A stretch of 64,000 nt of DNA from Trematomus loennbergii (taxonomy: Eukaryota > Chordata > Actinopteri > Perciformes > Nototheniidae): positions 20,234,255 through 20,298,254 of the forward strand of contig JAAOOA010000127.1 of the NCBI GenBank assembly GCA_012861695.1, given 5' to 3'. Each line of letters opens with the position of its first letter. The stretch's first letter is position 1. The translations under genes and the position numbers were made by a program. The notes below the pieces were generated by a model that made no database searches, had not been told where the DNA came from, and saw nothing but the letters and a program-made list of their open reading frames with translations. Below, piece by piece: positions 35,301-46,996 of the stretch.

Positions 35301-37240
35301 GGAGTCAGACTCAAGGAAGGATGCGGCTGCGAGGTGCCCAGTTTTCCACTGTTATTCTGTTCCAGAAACTCCGTGTTGAACTTGATGGGGTTGAAAAAAA
35401 GAGGCAGCCCGTTTGGGGCCTTTCACAATGTCTCAAATGCTACTCAGCCCACTGGAGGATTTGGATCTTCTTTGGGAGGATGCAGATCAGCTGAGCCAGG
35501 CTGATACACATCCTGTTCTTCTGGTCACTTCACTTGGTGGATCTTCAAACCGAGATCAGTCTTTCAGATTCTGCCACATACACTGCTCGCTTGTAATCGT
35601 TTGTTCATTGCTAGGGTTCGATGCCATTGGGTCAGTCTGACTGGGTTTCTCCTCGACCCCTCTGTGCTTTAATCTTTATATTTTATTATATGAGATTGAA
35701 AATAACCAACTTTGTATTAATTCATTGAATTAGTGAGAAAAATACAATACAACACCACCTATATTGCCTAACAAAACTACTGATGCTGTTAAAACGTTTC
35801 CTTACCAGATAATTATATATATACCCACAAGTGTTTACCTCTGTCAATAGCTGAAGCAAATCCAAGGAAGCCGGGTGTGATAAAGAGGGAGGCTGATATA
35901 AAGCACATCATCAGAGTTCATTCCTGCTAGAGACGGCATGCAGGCTAGTTGCCACAGTTTGGCATGAGAGATCGCAGCTGCTTTAGGGAAACCTGTTGAA
36001 AGAGAAGCCAGAGGCATGTACACTGAACATTTTAAGAAATAGGCCTATTTCACCCACAGAATAACCATTGTACCATTTGTATCAACTCACCCCATGTTAC
36101 TTTAAATTCTTGAAAACAACTTGATAAATATCCACTGGGGACAAAGATGTTTTGATGAACTTAAGTAAATGTTGGCCTTGTATTAAAACAGCAAAACAAT
36201 ATGAAAAACTTCATTTATATGCTCTCTACTTTCCGAAACATGTGCATTTTCAAGTGTCCTCAATGACTTTAATTCATCAAGACTTTCCTTTCTTTATGGA
36301 TTTTTGTATTCACATTAAAGAAATACAAGAAAAACAAAGTTCCTTCCTGGAATCAAATTGAATTCCTCAATACTTTTTTCCTACTATTTTTTTTACAAGA
36401 AGTCAAGGTAACTCAGGTCAGTTATTGATATACAAATGCTCATTCAAAAGGGGATTTCTGCACCTGAGGAAACTCACCTGTTGTCCCGGATGTGTAAATG
36501 TAGGCTGCTGGACTCCGCAGGGTTAAATGTGACCTTAAATCCTTGGACAGCGGCTCAGAGGAGGCGTGGCTCATTTGATCTTTGAAGCTCTTCACATCTG
36601 CAGTCTGGCATCTGTCAGTCAGGATGAACACAGTGACCTGCTGCTCCAACAGAGCGGGCAAGACCTCATCCACAGCATCCTGTAACTCTGACAAGAAAAC
36701 AAAATGAGCATCTCCTCTGCGCCTTTGTGCTTCCCTGCAGCTGAGGCAGTGGTTAACTGCACATGCACCAGTGTTTAGAAGTAAAGTCAAAAATACCAAT
36801 TATTTTTTACCTTATTTAATCTACTTGTTTTGTGAAATGTGGATACTTTTACCTCCTGAAAAAAACATCTGAGAGGTCAAGGGGGAAACCATTATTTAGT
36901 GGAAGTGGAAATTGTGACAACAAGGCACTGCTCAGTGGCGGCTGGTGGAAAATATGTTTGGTGGGGCTATGGAAGTGGTGACCAAACCATACTAGGGCGG
37001 TCCGGGGGGATCCTCCCCCGGAAGACATTTTTGAGAAATGACCCCTTAAATGATGACTTCTGGTGATGTTAGAGGGGGGGGGGAGGACAAATTGAGGCTT
37101 AAAAATACGAGATAATCCATAATCTTCAGTGTGGTTAGCTATGAATCTTCCAAAACTCTGCAACAGTACAGTAGGCCCACTGGTGCTTTGGGAACACTCA
37201 AATTATTTAATTCCCATTTAAAATCAGGAGACTAAATACG

Positions 37241-37286
<46 letters not shown>

Positions 37287-40200
37287 CCATACTCGCCAAC
37301 CCTCCCGATTTTCGCGGGAGACTCCATTGCCCTCTCCCGGTTTCCTCCCGGGGTCATATTTCTCCCGCATTTCTCCCGATTTCTGACAAAATCTGATTTA
37401 CTCACGACTGTTTCCACTCGGACTTTAATACAGCTACACCATTGTTTGGTTTCCATGGTAGCACTTCTCTTTAGCAGCGCGCGCAACTCAAAGTCTGAGA
37501 GGGTGAGGAAGATGAAAACTGAACAAGAATCGACAACTCGACCCTCTGCTCCTCCTTTCCTGTAAAATACAGGTCCAGCCCACACATATGCTCCATGGTC
37601 AGGGGCGGACTGGCCATCGGGACGTTCGGGACGAACCCCGATGGGCCGGTACAGAAGTAAGTGGGCCGGTCGGACGATGTGGGCCAGTCGGATAAGCCAC
37701 TAGCCCCCCCCGTTGATAATGTACTTGCGGTACCGAGGTGGGCCGGCGGTACCGAAGTGGGCCGGTCGAGAGTCCCGGGCTGATTTGTAGTCCCAGTCCG
37801 CCCCTGTCCATGGTGCTACAGGCATTGCCCTTACAACTACAATAAGCATGTAAATGTTAATCTACAGCTCCGGCGATCCACTAGTCTCCACCTGCAGACG
37901 CAGCCATCCTCGACAACTACTGTAGCGTCACCTTGGATACGAGTCCAAACAACTCACAGACACACAGGCCAGGGCGCTGACAGGGCGCCCTTTGAGCATC
38001 AGATCTGACGACGCTGATTGGCTGAAATTATGTTTCGGCGGCATAGTTTATAGATAGCAACAGTCAGCTTGTTGGCTGCAGTGGCGTTTTCTCCCGGAGG
38101 CCAAGGGAAGCCAGGCTTCCCCTGTTTTTTCGGATTGTAGTTATAATTTAAATAAATAAATAAAAACACTTTGTTTTGTTTCGATAATTCTCCTTTGCTG
38201 TGTGTTGCTGCCGGCCCGTCTCTCCCCCACTCTCATTGAGTATTTTACAAAGAGTGAAACAAACAGCGCCCCTCTAGATGTTATGGTGAAACAGTAGATT
38301 GCATTCACTGTTGCGAGAGGAGGCCAGCCGAATCGGGCTTCCCTTGGTGAAAAAAAATGGAGGGATTGACCAATCAGATGAGGCCCACGTGATGCCCCTG
38401 CCAACCTGTGATTGGTCAGGGCCATGCCAATGGAAGCCAGCCGCCTCTGGCTTCCCTTCAGAGGCGGCTGGCGGCTGGCGATTTGATTGGACACTGCCAT
38501 CCAATCACTGCCATCCAATCGATCACATGTCAGAGTAGTTCAACTATATCCTGCAAGTCTCCCTTGAAAAAGAGATCGTTGATCTCAATGGGATTTTTTA
38601 ACCTGGTTAAATAAAGGCTACAAACAAACAAACATCACCTGAATAGATGAGATTGTTTATATTTTTTAGTTACTTTTGGACTACGGACTGAGCTAATTAC
38701 AGAGACGAGGACTGTTGCTGCACTTGCTGTGTGTTAGAAAGGGAAGGGAAGAGAAGGTGGACTATTGCATGCAAATGTTTCTGTACATAATTGTTTTTGA
38801 ATTCATGTGTTTCATACACGCCTACTGATACTTTGATGTGAACATAAAACTTTAAAGGTCTCCTGATTTACTTTGTGAATGAATGCTTCTTTTTTATTCA
38901 TTACCGAATCTGCACTGCGGGGGGGGGGGGGGGGGGGGGTGTCTGCATAAATTAATAAGAAAATGCTTAAATTAATAAGACGAGAGAGTTTCGGCTGGAG
39001 AGTGCGTGTGCGGACCTGTCGGTTAGATAACAGGCGTGTGCAAGTCCTGCATCTGTGTGATACAAATGTGTGTAAAATGATACCGGGCGCTGTAATCACT
39101 CATCTGGTTACGTTATTGACCACCCCCCCCAACCCAAAAAAATGGGCTTCCCCTAAATTTTTCCCCACGCCACGCTACTGGTTGGCTGCTGCTGCTCTGG
39201 CTGAGGGCTCCTTTCTTACCGCCCGGACGAGAGAGGGTAATGATACACGCTGCGGACAGGCAGGAAACATGTGACTTATCAGTAACTTTAGACATTGTAA
39301 AACAATTTTAAACGAGATGTTATTGTAGATTATACATGTTACTGATACCAACTATATAATATTTACCTTGTTCATTAAAAAAAATAAAAATAAAATAAAG
39401 ATATATATTTTTTTTAATATATTTTTTTATTTTTTTTATTTTTAATGACAATCAAACATGTGGGAAGAGGGGGGGCGGCGCCCCTAGCGCCCCTATGGGC
39501 CGGCCGCCACTGCTGTATTTAGATCATTTCCCCTGCAGCAAATTGTTATGTACGTATGGTTCACATTATGATGTCCATATTATGAGTTTGCCTATCCTCT
39601 GTGCATTCCTTTCTGACACTAAAAGGACATTTACTTGAAAAAAAAGATAGTTCCACGTGACACAAGTTTACTTTTAGTTACTTCTTACTCGAAAGAAATT
39701 AATTAGGCCTAGTCGAAAGCAAATTGCATCTCCCAGAGCCTTTACAAAAAAAAAAAAAAACGGTCTAAAGTGCAAAGCCAACAAAATGCAGAAGAAAAAG
39801 CAACACGCTTCACTGGAGATCTACACTAAGGAATGATCAACAGTTTCAGGATTTCCTGGAAGCCCTTAAAGTACCTTTGAGTGCCCAGAGCCACTTTAGA
39901 AACACAGATGGCCTAAACTGGATGTTGTTTTAAGAACTACATTATACGTGAGGAATACTAATATGCCTTTAGAAACAACGACACCCTGTCTAATTTACTT
40001 TCTATCATACTTGATTTTAAGCACTGTAGCACTTTCTCGCTATCATCCAAGGTTATTAACCATTAGAGTCAGATAAGAGCCTGATAACATCTTGATAAGC
40101 GGCGGCACGTGCCTCTGCTAACCTCCACCTCTGTCACTCTCGAGTCCCTGGATAGGACATACGAACACAGGAATCCTCAAAGATGATCAGAATTCAGTTG

Positions 40201-42593
40201 GCACTATGTTAACAAGGATTCAATACAAGAGGACACTTAAGTTCAGAAGAAGTTTGCTGTCGGAGAGAATTATTTTCAAATGTATTCATCGTTTCAGCAA
40301 TATATGCTGGTTTACTTTGTACTCTGCAATAGAACATTTGAATATTTTTTGGGTTTCAGCCAGCTGGTAGATCAAACAAGACATGTCAAGTCACCTTGGG
40401 TTTTAGTTAATGTAACAAGCATTCTTTTTTATCTCTTTTTTACGCTCAAAATGAAATGGATCATTCAAGAAGATTGTTACTTGCAGCCCTACTGCTTTAT
40501 TGTAAGGATCCAAGATACAACAAATGGAGTGTGTACATTTGTAATCCAAATGACAGTAAGAATGTTTTTTTATATATACTGTATATGATATATCTTTATA
40601 TACTGCATTTTTATCAGAACACCGGTTTACTTCAACGTAAAGAAGTAGAGGGCCCACTATTGGTCCACTTTTCAGTGTCACAGTTGGAAATCATTTTCTG
40701 GTTGTCCGACAGCAGCTATCAAAGAAACGATAAGCCTCCCTGCTGCCTGACGACAATCGTATCAATGACCTTGTTGACGGAGAGGGATTTCTGAGAGGTA
40801 TATTTCATTAAAACACAATCAACGACGAGAGATTAAGTGCAGTGCAGAATGTTTTAGGTGCTGGGCAGTGTGAATGTGTATTACAAAGCAGATTCAAGAA
40901 AGACATCACCTGCCAAAGAGACACTGAAACTGAAACACTGCGCAGACTACACAATGTTTTGGCAGCGCTCTTCATCTGCTGTGCCAATGGTAATCACTTC
41001 ACAAAATGGTAATTACATACTATCGGCTGTTCAATTCAGAAAAACAACTTTAACTTGTTTGAGACCTTGTAATCCGTGCAGTAGTGGCGATAAAGGAGTC
41101 TAGTCGTGTTAGCTCGGGTGTGTTTGAAGATTACTTTCTCAGTAAACTTAGACCCCACCACTTTGGAAGAGGCAGGGCTGGCTACACAGGGATAAAGTTA
41201 CAGAACCCTGGGATCCTGGGCAAAAAGCATGGGAACCAGCTTATCTACCTCAGGGCATGGCTGGAATAATACAGATAACAATAATGATCAGATGAAGAAA
41301 ACAATATTGGAAACTACAATTGTCTAGGATTAAAAACCATCTAAATGTTCATGTCTGCGATCAGGTAGTCACATGACAGAAAAAAAGGAACCCTTATGTA
41401 ATAACTGAAGGACATAATGGACATGGATGAATGCTGACAGTGCAGGAGGAAGTGAGGACAAGATACTCTGCTTCACCTGGAAGAAGTTCATCATGTCTTC
41501 CCAGAGTGATCCAGAAGCCCAGTACCTCTCAAACCTTTCTCAAAGAAGACCAGTGTAGCTTTCCCCCCCCCCCCCCCCCCATGCTAGATTTAGTCACAGT
41601 AAATATGTGCATGTAGGGCTTCTGGAAAACTATCCGTCTGGGAGGAAGTAAGAATGAAAACAGGAAGAAGGTAAGGAGGAGCTGTAAACGTATCAAATAA
41701 ATAGAAATCGGGCAATTTTGGATAATTTTAGAGTAAATAATGTCTGCCTTTAGAAACTGAAAACCCATTTGTATGGTTGGACTGGGTCAAAGATAAACTA
41801 GGTTGAAACAAAGTGTCTGAAGTCTACTAGGCAACATAATAGGTTAACTTGACTTGACAGGCACCGTTACAAGCTGTCAAAGTACTTGGTGTGAAAGCAA
41901 ATTGCATCTCCAGAGCCTTTACAAAAAAAAAAAAAACTGACTTAAAACAGTGACATAGTTCTACTCCGAAAACATTTCTTATTATTAAAACAATCATTTT
42001 AATTAGTTAACTCAATTAATTGATTAAAAGAAAGACTGATCTCCCTAAAAACCTACACTGAAGTTAGGCACATCACATAGATCCAGCACTTAATGTTTTC
42101 ATGACGCCCACAACAAGTGATGAAACCTGATTACCTTCCGCAGCGACCAGAGTCCTGGCTCCGCTGCACTTGAAGCAGTGTAACAGGGACTTGGATCTGA
42201 TGTTGCAGTTGAGGAAAGCAGCGGAACATCCGATCTTCACCAAACCCAGCCACAGCCACAGAAACACGGGCTCATTTCCGAGGAACAGCGCGACCGTGTC
42301 TCCTTGCTTCAGCAGGCCGCTCTGCAGGAACACCCGGGCCGCCTTGTTACTGAGCTCCTCCGCGTCCCGGTAGGTAAAGGTCTCATCTCCAAACAGGATG
42401 AACGGCTTGTGTGGGTGCTCCTTCTCTGCGTCTATGAACCGATCCAGTATGGAGTAGTTGGTCTGCATGTATTTCAGGATGCGGCTCCTCGTTTTCAACT
42501 TTTACGCACAAATTGGACATCCCGGAAAAAGTGCGGATTGCGGAAAAATAGGGCGAGAAGACCCACCGCGGCAAACACTATCCAGACAAGCAT
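32333..42593 (-). CDS. slc27a2: slc27a2-like acyl-CoA synthetase, copy B, 10 exons, frames damaged
   Basis: Same family and exon plan as copy A. Exons in coding order: 42593-42135, 36687-36478, 35992-35839, 35134-35010, 34925-34733, 34639-34550, 34103-33905, 33815-33718, 32740-32610, 32509-32333. Exons 2, 4, 7, 8, 9 and 10 have the same lengths as copy A and intact frames; motifs [20 protein letters not shown] and DRVGDTFR are present. Net indels occur in exon 1 (T run 42,500-42,503), exon 3 (2 bases near 35,871-35,876), exon 5 (near 34,815 and 34,848) and exon 6 (near 34,612). Exon 1 is intact in the copy at 54,324-54,783, so at least that indel may be a read error; otherwise the gene would be a young pseudogene. 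Corrected length about 613 residues. It differs widely from copy A in sequence, so the A/B split is older than the tandem units. Confidence 0.85.
37246..37284. repeat. (GT)n microsatellite
   Basis: About 19 GT units within the nested hAT region of slc27a2 copy B intron 1. Confidence 0.9.
37600..37806. mobile_element. small hAT MITE, 207 bp, intact
   Basis: Starts CAGGGGCGGACTGG and ends CCAGTCCGCCCCTG, a 14-bp perfect terminal inverted repeat, with an 8-bp target-site duplication TCCATGGT on both sides (37,592-37,599; 37,807-37,814). Rich in GGGCCGG motifs. A fragment of the same family is at about 15,383-15,470. Confidence 0.95.
38079..39180. mobile_element. non-autonomous hAT element, 1,102 bp, inserted in another element
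   Basis: Starts CAGTGGCGTTTTCTCC and ends GCCACGCTACTG, with an 8-bp target-site duplication GTTGGCTG (38,071-38,078; 39,181-39,188). The AGGCTTCCCCTG / GGGCTTCCCCTAAA motifs near the two ends are inverted. A G-run of about 20 bases lies near 38,920-38,939. No transposase is encoded. Confidence 0.9.
42135..42593 (-). CDS. slc27a2: slc27a2 copy B exon 1
   Basis: Starts at ATG 42,593-42,591 with a hydrophobic membrane segment ([15 protein letters not shown]), then basic residues, [52 protein letters not shown] and [15 protein letters not shown]. It lacks one T of a T5 run that the 54,324-54,783 copy has, so the frame shifts near residue 31. Confidence 0.88.
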
Positions 42594-42637
42594 GGTGATC
42601 TGTGATCAACTCCAGCTGCCTGTGGAAGTCTGACCAG

Positions 42638-42643
42638 TTTATA
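42638..42643 (-). promoter_or_regulatory. candidate TATA box of slc27a2 copy B
   Basis: TATAAA on the minus strand, in the context TGTTATAAACTGG, lies about 45 bases before the start codon. That would leave only a short 5' UTR if used. The same sequence is at 54,828-54,833 in the next unit. Suggested by position and motif only. Confidence 0.35.
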
Positions 42644-43004
42644 ACAGAGATACAACAAAGGTGGGAACAAAGGAGGAGCCCAGCCAGCACAAGGGTTACC
42701 AATCTAGTAGGATCATGTCGTCAGATCACTGATTAACAAAACAAACATTACAATGGAACAACATGAAGATAAACTGAGAGTAAAGTTGCAATATTTTCAT
42801 GATTGTCTCCAATGTCAGCAAATGAAAAACGCCCCCAAGTCGGAAACCCCAAAACGTTGTGTACTTATGTTAGAAACTGAATAATACAGCAAAAAACAAT
42901 CTTGGAGAAACTGGATCAAGTGTTTGAGGATTTTTGGCATACAAAATTACTGAAATGATCAATAAGCTGTCAAACATGTCAAATGATGATTTTAAATGCC
43001 ATTT

Positions 43005-43090
43005 TTAAAATGTTTTCCATTTTTGTAAAGCACTTTGAATTGCCTTGTGTTGAAAGGTGCTATATAAATAAACTTGCCTTGCCTTGCCTA
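43005..43090 (+). repeat. LINE-type 3' tail with (CCTTG)n
   Basis: TGTAAAGCACTTTGAATTGC, AAAGGTGCTATATAAATAAA and terminal CCTTG repeats are the usual 3' end of fish L2/CR1-like elements. Repeated at about 55,195-55,280 in unit 2. Confidence 0.65.
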
Positions 43091-43304
43091 ATGATTGTCT
43101 AGATGGAACAGCATGCTTGTTTATAAAAGGAAGGACAGAACACTTGACCTAGTTAATGATTACAGTGTTTGGGCAGAGCTGCAGCTTTGACCTATGTTCT
43201 GTGACCCATTTAAAAACATTAGGTTTGTGTTGGGATGAAACAGGTCTGAAATAGTTGTGTTTTTGGTGAGGTTTGTAGTATCACCAATGTTAGGTCTGTG
43301 ATAC

Positions 43305-43429
43305 ATTTGGTGTGTTGCACAAGTAACGCATGATTTCCCCTACATTGGGTATGACGGTGACATCATATCTCCTGCAGTCGTCCCAAAATTGAGATGCAGA
43401 GAACTTCCTCCTCAAAGCCACTGTGATGC
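43305..43429 (-). pseudogene. orphan slc27a2 exon 4, unit 1
   Basis: Minus-strand homologue of slc27a2 exon 4, exactly 125 bases like its counterparts. It reads [30 protein letters not shown]. The central VIQYIGE is VIPNVGE, and the last exon base is T instead of G (AAT|GTAT rather than AAG|GTAT). It has a usable acceptor, but no other slc27a2 exons adjoin it; it lies upstream of copy B exon 1. Flanking intron sequence also resembles 34,976-35,260. It is a remnant of an earlier slc27a2 duplicate. Confidence 0.88.
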
Positions 43430-44239
43430 CTGCACACAACAACAATACGAAACACAATCTGAAAGGATAAGATCGATTATATCTGAGGTTTTTCTGCTTA
43501 ACATATCAATGAAAAGCCCAAACCAATAATACATGCATCGACAAACACATCCTTGTAGCCGAGCCTTTGAGGACTCCAGTGTTTTCTGAATCTATTGATT
43601 TATATTATAATTGGTTTATATAAAATGCAACCCTTATTGCTGAAGAGGCTCGTCCCTCACGACAAATAATGTATTCTCTCTTAATTTGCAAGCATATGAT
43701 AATATTTATTAAAACAAATTAAATACATTTATAAAAAAACAAAACATTTATGATCTACGCACAGCATATCTCATTAACGTTATATAAAATATATGAAAAT
43801 ATAAAAACAGGCATAACGACGGAGGTGCAGAACACTTAATCTAGTTCTCTGTGGCAGTCTACAGTACAGGGTGCAGTGACCTGCCAGTATCAGTCTTCAA
43901 GGTATCACAAGTTAAATATTACAGTGTGGACAGCGTTTGACCTGTAATGTTTTTCTAAAAATACACGTATACTTTATGAAAGGATCACTTCTAAGTGCCT
44001 CACTGACATTGCGAACAAACACCTGCAGCTTTAAAGCTACACTGAAATGTTCAACAGGCATATGAGAGATCTAATAAACAAATCACAAAACAAATATTTG
44101 TTTTGTTTAAAGGAGTGTTACGCCTGTTCTGAGATGATCTGGACCAGGACATAGAAGTTGTTTCTTTGGAAACACTGGAACAATTTCTGCATTAAAGAAA
44201 AAGTTCCTTTTGGAACGCTAACTTGCTTTCTTGTCGAGA

Positions 44240-44345
44240 GGTAAATTAAGATTGAAACCACTATCATGTCTGTAAAGTTAGCTTAGCGTAGCACAAAAGC
44301 TGGGAACATGTGGAGAAAACTAGCCTGTCTCTCTGAACCTTATTT
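44240..44345. repeat. interspersed fish repeat
   Basis: GTAAAGTTAGCTTAGCGTAG, CACAAAAGCTGGGAACATG and ACTAGCCTGTCTCTC are the landmark series of a common teleost repeat. Also at about 56,430-56,535. Class not assigned. Confidence 0.45.
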
Positions 44346-44856
44346 CTTGTGTAAATTATATTTAATTTGTTTACTATTTCTTGTTTGGTTAACTCACAGT
44401 ATTACTGGAACTATATCATCACATAAGCCCCCATAACATTACAATTTGTTATTCTACTCAATTATATTCGACACTGTTTTGTAAACAAACATTCTGTTCT
44501 GGTGGGTTGTTTTTAGCGAACTTTGGAAATCCCAATTGGATTTGATTTTCCACCTCATTTCCAGTTTGTACGCTAAACTTAGGTTACTGGCTGCAGGTTT
44601 ATATTTTGCGAACTCAAGACTGAGTGTCTGAGAGTATCAATCTCCATCAATGTCTCTTGCCAAGAAAGCAAATAAGCCAATTTCCTAAATGTCAAACTAT
44701 TCTGTTAACAATGTTAAAGCAACACAAAGAAACACACTGCAAACATCCATGAAGGCAACGGTTCTACATCGAGTAAACTTTAAACACTTAATTAAAAAAA
44801 GGCACGTTAATGTAAGCTTACTGAAATTATTAGAACTCAGTTCAAAGTTTATCTGC

Positions 44857-46996
44857 CTACTTCACTTCATACCTGCCCTCACTTTGTCCTTTCTGCTGGT
44901 AGAACGGACTGTCGAAGCCGCTGTCCTGCTGCCGTTGTCTCAGCTCAGAGAACTGAGGCCGGGGACGGCCCCCCCGCTGCTCCTCGCCCTCGGAGCCAGG
45001 CGTGGGCTCCCGGTGTGTGCTGAGCTTTGCATGCTGAACGCTCAAAGTCTGGGTGTGAGGTGTCTTTTTGGCAATTTCATTATAGACAGTCAGGTCAGAA
45101 ACGTTCGGGGTGAGTCTACCAAACTCTCCCAGGTGACAGGCTGATGCAGCAGAGACAGAAAAAGGCTTCACCTGCTCCACTTTCCTCCCTGAGTAAGAGA
45201 GTGTGGAGGCCTGGAAGCCTGCGTCCGAGTCACTGCTGCTCATGCTCCAGTCCGTCCTCCTCTCGTCTCTGACAGGAGCCTCCTGGATGAGGAGCGGTTG
45301 GCTCTGTCGCTCTGAGTCAAGGCGGTTGACTCCATGCAGGCAGAGCTCTCTGTTTTTACTCCTCACAGACGCATCGACAAAATCCCCTGGCATGAATTCG
45401 TCTGCTGTGAAGGTTTGTAAGAGCGGAGATGTGCGTTACCAGTAGTTTTCAGTCTTGCATCTACTGCCGCTGCCTCCTTCTCAGTGGCAGGAAGGTCTTT
45501 GTGACTCGAAGGTTTCGTCCTCGGTGTGGCGACTTGTTTCTGCTCTGAAGTCTTTTCCCTGTGCGATCTCTCTGGCCTGATGTCAGGGAGCTCAGGGAGA
45601 GTCGACGGGTTCTTACTGAAACCTGCATTTCTACCTGTGAACACAGCCGTCAAACAACCAGTCAATACAAACCACATATTCCAGCACATTGACAATTAAA
45701 ACCTAAAAGGAGACACCTTGAATCAAGCAGTTTCTACTCGACAGACTCACTTTGTAAGCTGTAGTTCTTTGAAGATTTAATTCTGACAGGCGTCTCCAGT
45801 ACTTTAGCCATGGCTGCCAGCTTGCTAGCAGCATTCATTATTTTCTTCTCAGCCCTGCAGAGGACAGGAAGATCAATACAATTAGCCGGAGGAGTCCTGA
45901 GGAAGCAAGCAAACAAGTTTAGGACATTACGGTCTCTTGCCCTGTATTCTTTCCCCCGTCCTCCAGTAACTCCTGCAGACAGGTCAGATAATAGCGCCAC
46001 ATCCTCCTGGCCGTGTCCTGCCTCTCCCTCTGCACCTCCACGCGGATCATCTCTGCTGCTCGCTCTTGACTCTCCTGGAGGTAACGCAGCATGTCTCCTG
46101 CGGTAAAACACAGTTATGATCTGTCCTTTTCACTAGTTACATTTACATGAAAATAACTGATCAGATTCACAAGTGAAGACATAAATGAATATTATGGTAC
46201 AGGACATCATAGTGTCTAGTTTAGTCTTCTAGTCTCCTCAGTCCCTCCAGGGCAGTTTTATATTGAATTCTGGTGTGCCTGAATACAGAATATTTTAAAT
46301 GTGCACACAATAAACACATCCATTACCAACCTCTGATCTTTTCTACAGTCGTCACGTATTGCTGCTCCATCTCTTCCAGGCCTTGCGTATTTTGTTGGTG
46401 ATCAGAACTCCTGCAAGCAAGAAAAAAACATATTCTTCCATGATTTAATCTAAATTAAATGTCAACCTGATCTTTGGTGTATTTTCAGCTATTTTCAGCT
46501 ATTTGAAAGATTTCCCCCAAAACAAAGACAAGAAACCCTAAAGACTTTGCTGCTTTCTAGCAATTTGCCCTTACTTTTAATAGTCCAAGGGTTAATTACT
46601 ATTTGGGATGGGTCAAATGTCTGGAGGGACTTCATTTGACTATTACTGGAGTAAAAAGTCCAGCTTATGCGAGATGCTTGGTCCAAAAATCTAAAACCTT
46701 GTGTTGGATGGAATGTTAATCCCAAATGCAAAATGCATGAGCAAAAGCACTTAAATAAGGGCCAACATTTGATATAAAAAATATATACATTGGTTTAACT
46801 TTTAACTAACACGTCATATAACACAGAACAAAACAATAAACTGGAGCAACAATATTTTATTTAGCTTCATTTGACTTTGAACTGAAGATAAGAAACAATA
46901 AAAACACTAACCCTGAGGATTCTTTGGCTCTCTTCACCTCCTCCAGCTGCTGCAGATGTTCCTCCTTCATGGTTTTCAAGCTGCTTTCATGCTCAT
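44857..46996 (-). CDS. cep152: cep152, last six exons, unit 1
   Basis: Cep152 is the pericentriolar scaffold that recruits Plk4 for centriole duplication. Exons in coding order: 46996-46912, 46410-46331, 46097-45941, 45854-45751, 45634-45440, 45404-44857 (stop at 44,857). They encode coiled-coil sequence ([31 protein letters not shown]), then [41 protein letters not shown] and the C-terminal [10 protein letters not shown], all recognisable in vertebrate CEP152. Phases join across every junction if the third exon uses a GC donor (GCAAGA at 45,940). The N-terminal exons are not here: to the right the gene runs into the tandem-unit breakpoint near 48,050. About 389 codons of a protein normally over 1,500 residues. 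Confidence 0.88.

Larger units (their letters stand above)
36933..39512. mobile_element. outer hAT-like element hosting two inserted hAT elements
   Basis: Begins CAGTGGCGGCTGGTGG and ends GGGCCGGCCGCCACTG, so the ends are inverted repeats of the CAGTGGCGGC type. The flanking 8-mers (GCACTGCT and CTGTATTT) do not match, so an end may have been rearranged. Removing the inserted element at 38,079-39,180 with its extra target copy leaves about 1.47 kb. Confidence 0.6.
36688..42134. other. slc27a2 copy B intron 1 (5.4 kb), transposon-rich
   Basis: The left half (36.93-39.51 kb) is a nest of hAT elements, listed separately. The right half (39.5-42.1 kb) is AT-rich with no exon recognised. A nearly identical 45-bp motif (AAGCAAATTGCATCTCC plus AGAGCCTTTAC and an A run) occurs at about 39,717 and 41,897. 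A C17 run lies near 41,564-41,580. Confidence 0.6.

Noticed and set aside
35205..35640. Open frames of 99 and 75 residues in slc27a2 copy B intron 3
   Set aside because: No recognised family, wrong strand for the host gene, partly derived from intron sequence shared with the orphan exon-4 region. No evidence of coding.
44689..45144. 151-residue plus-strand frame, repeated at 56,879
   Set aside because: Antisense to the last cep152 exon, which has the family-specific C-terminus on the minus strand.
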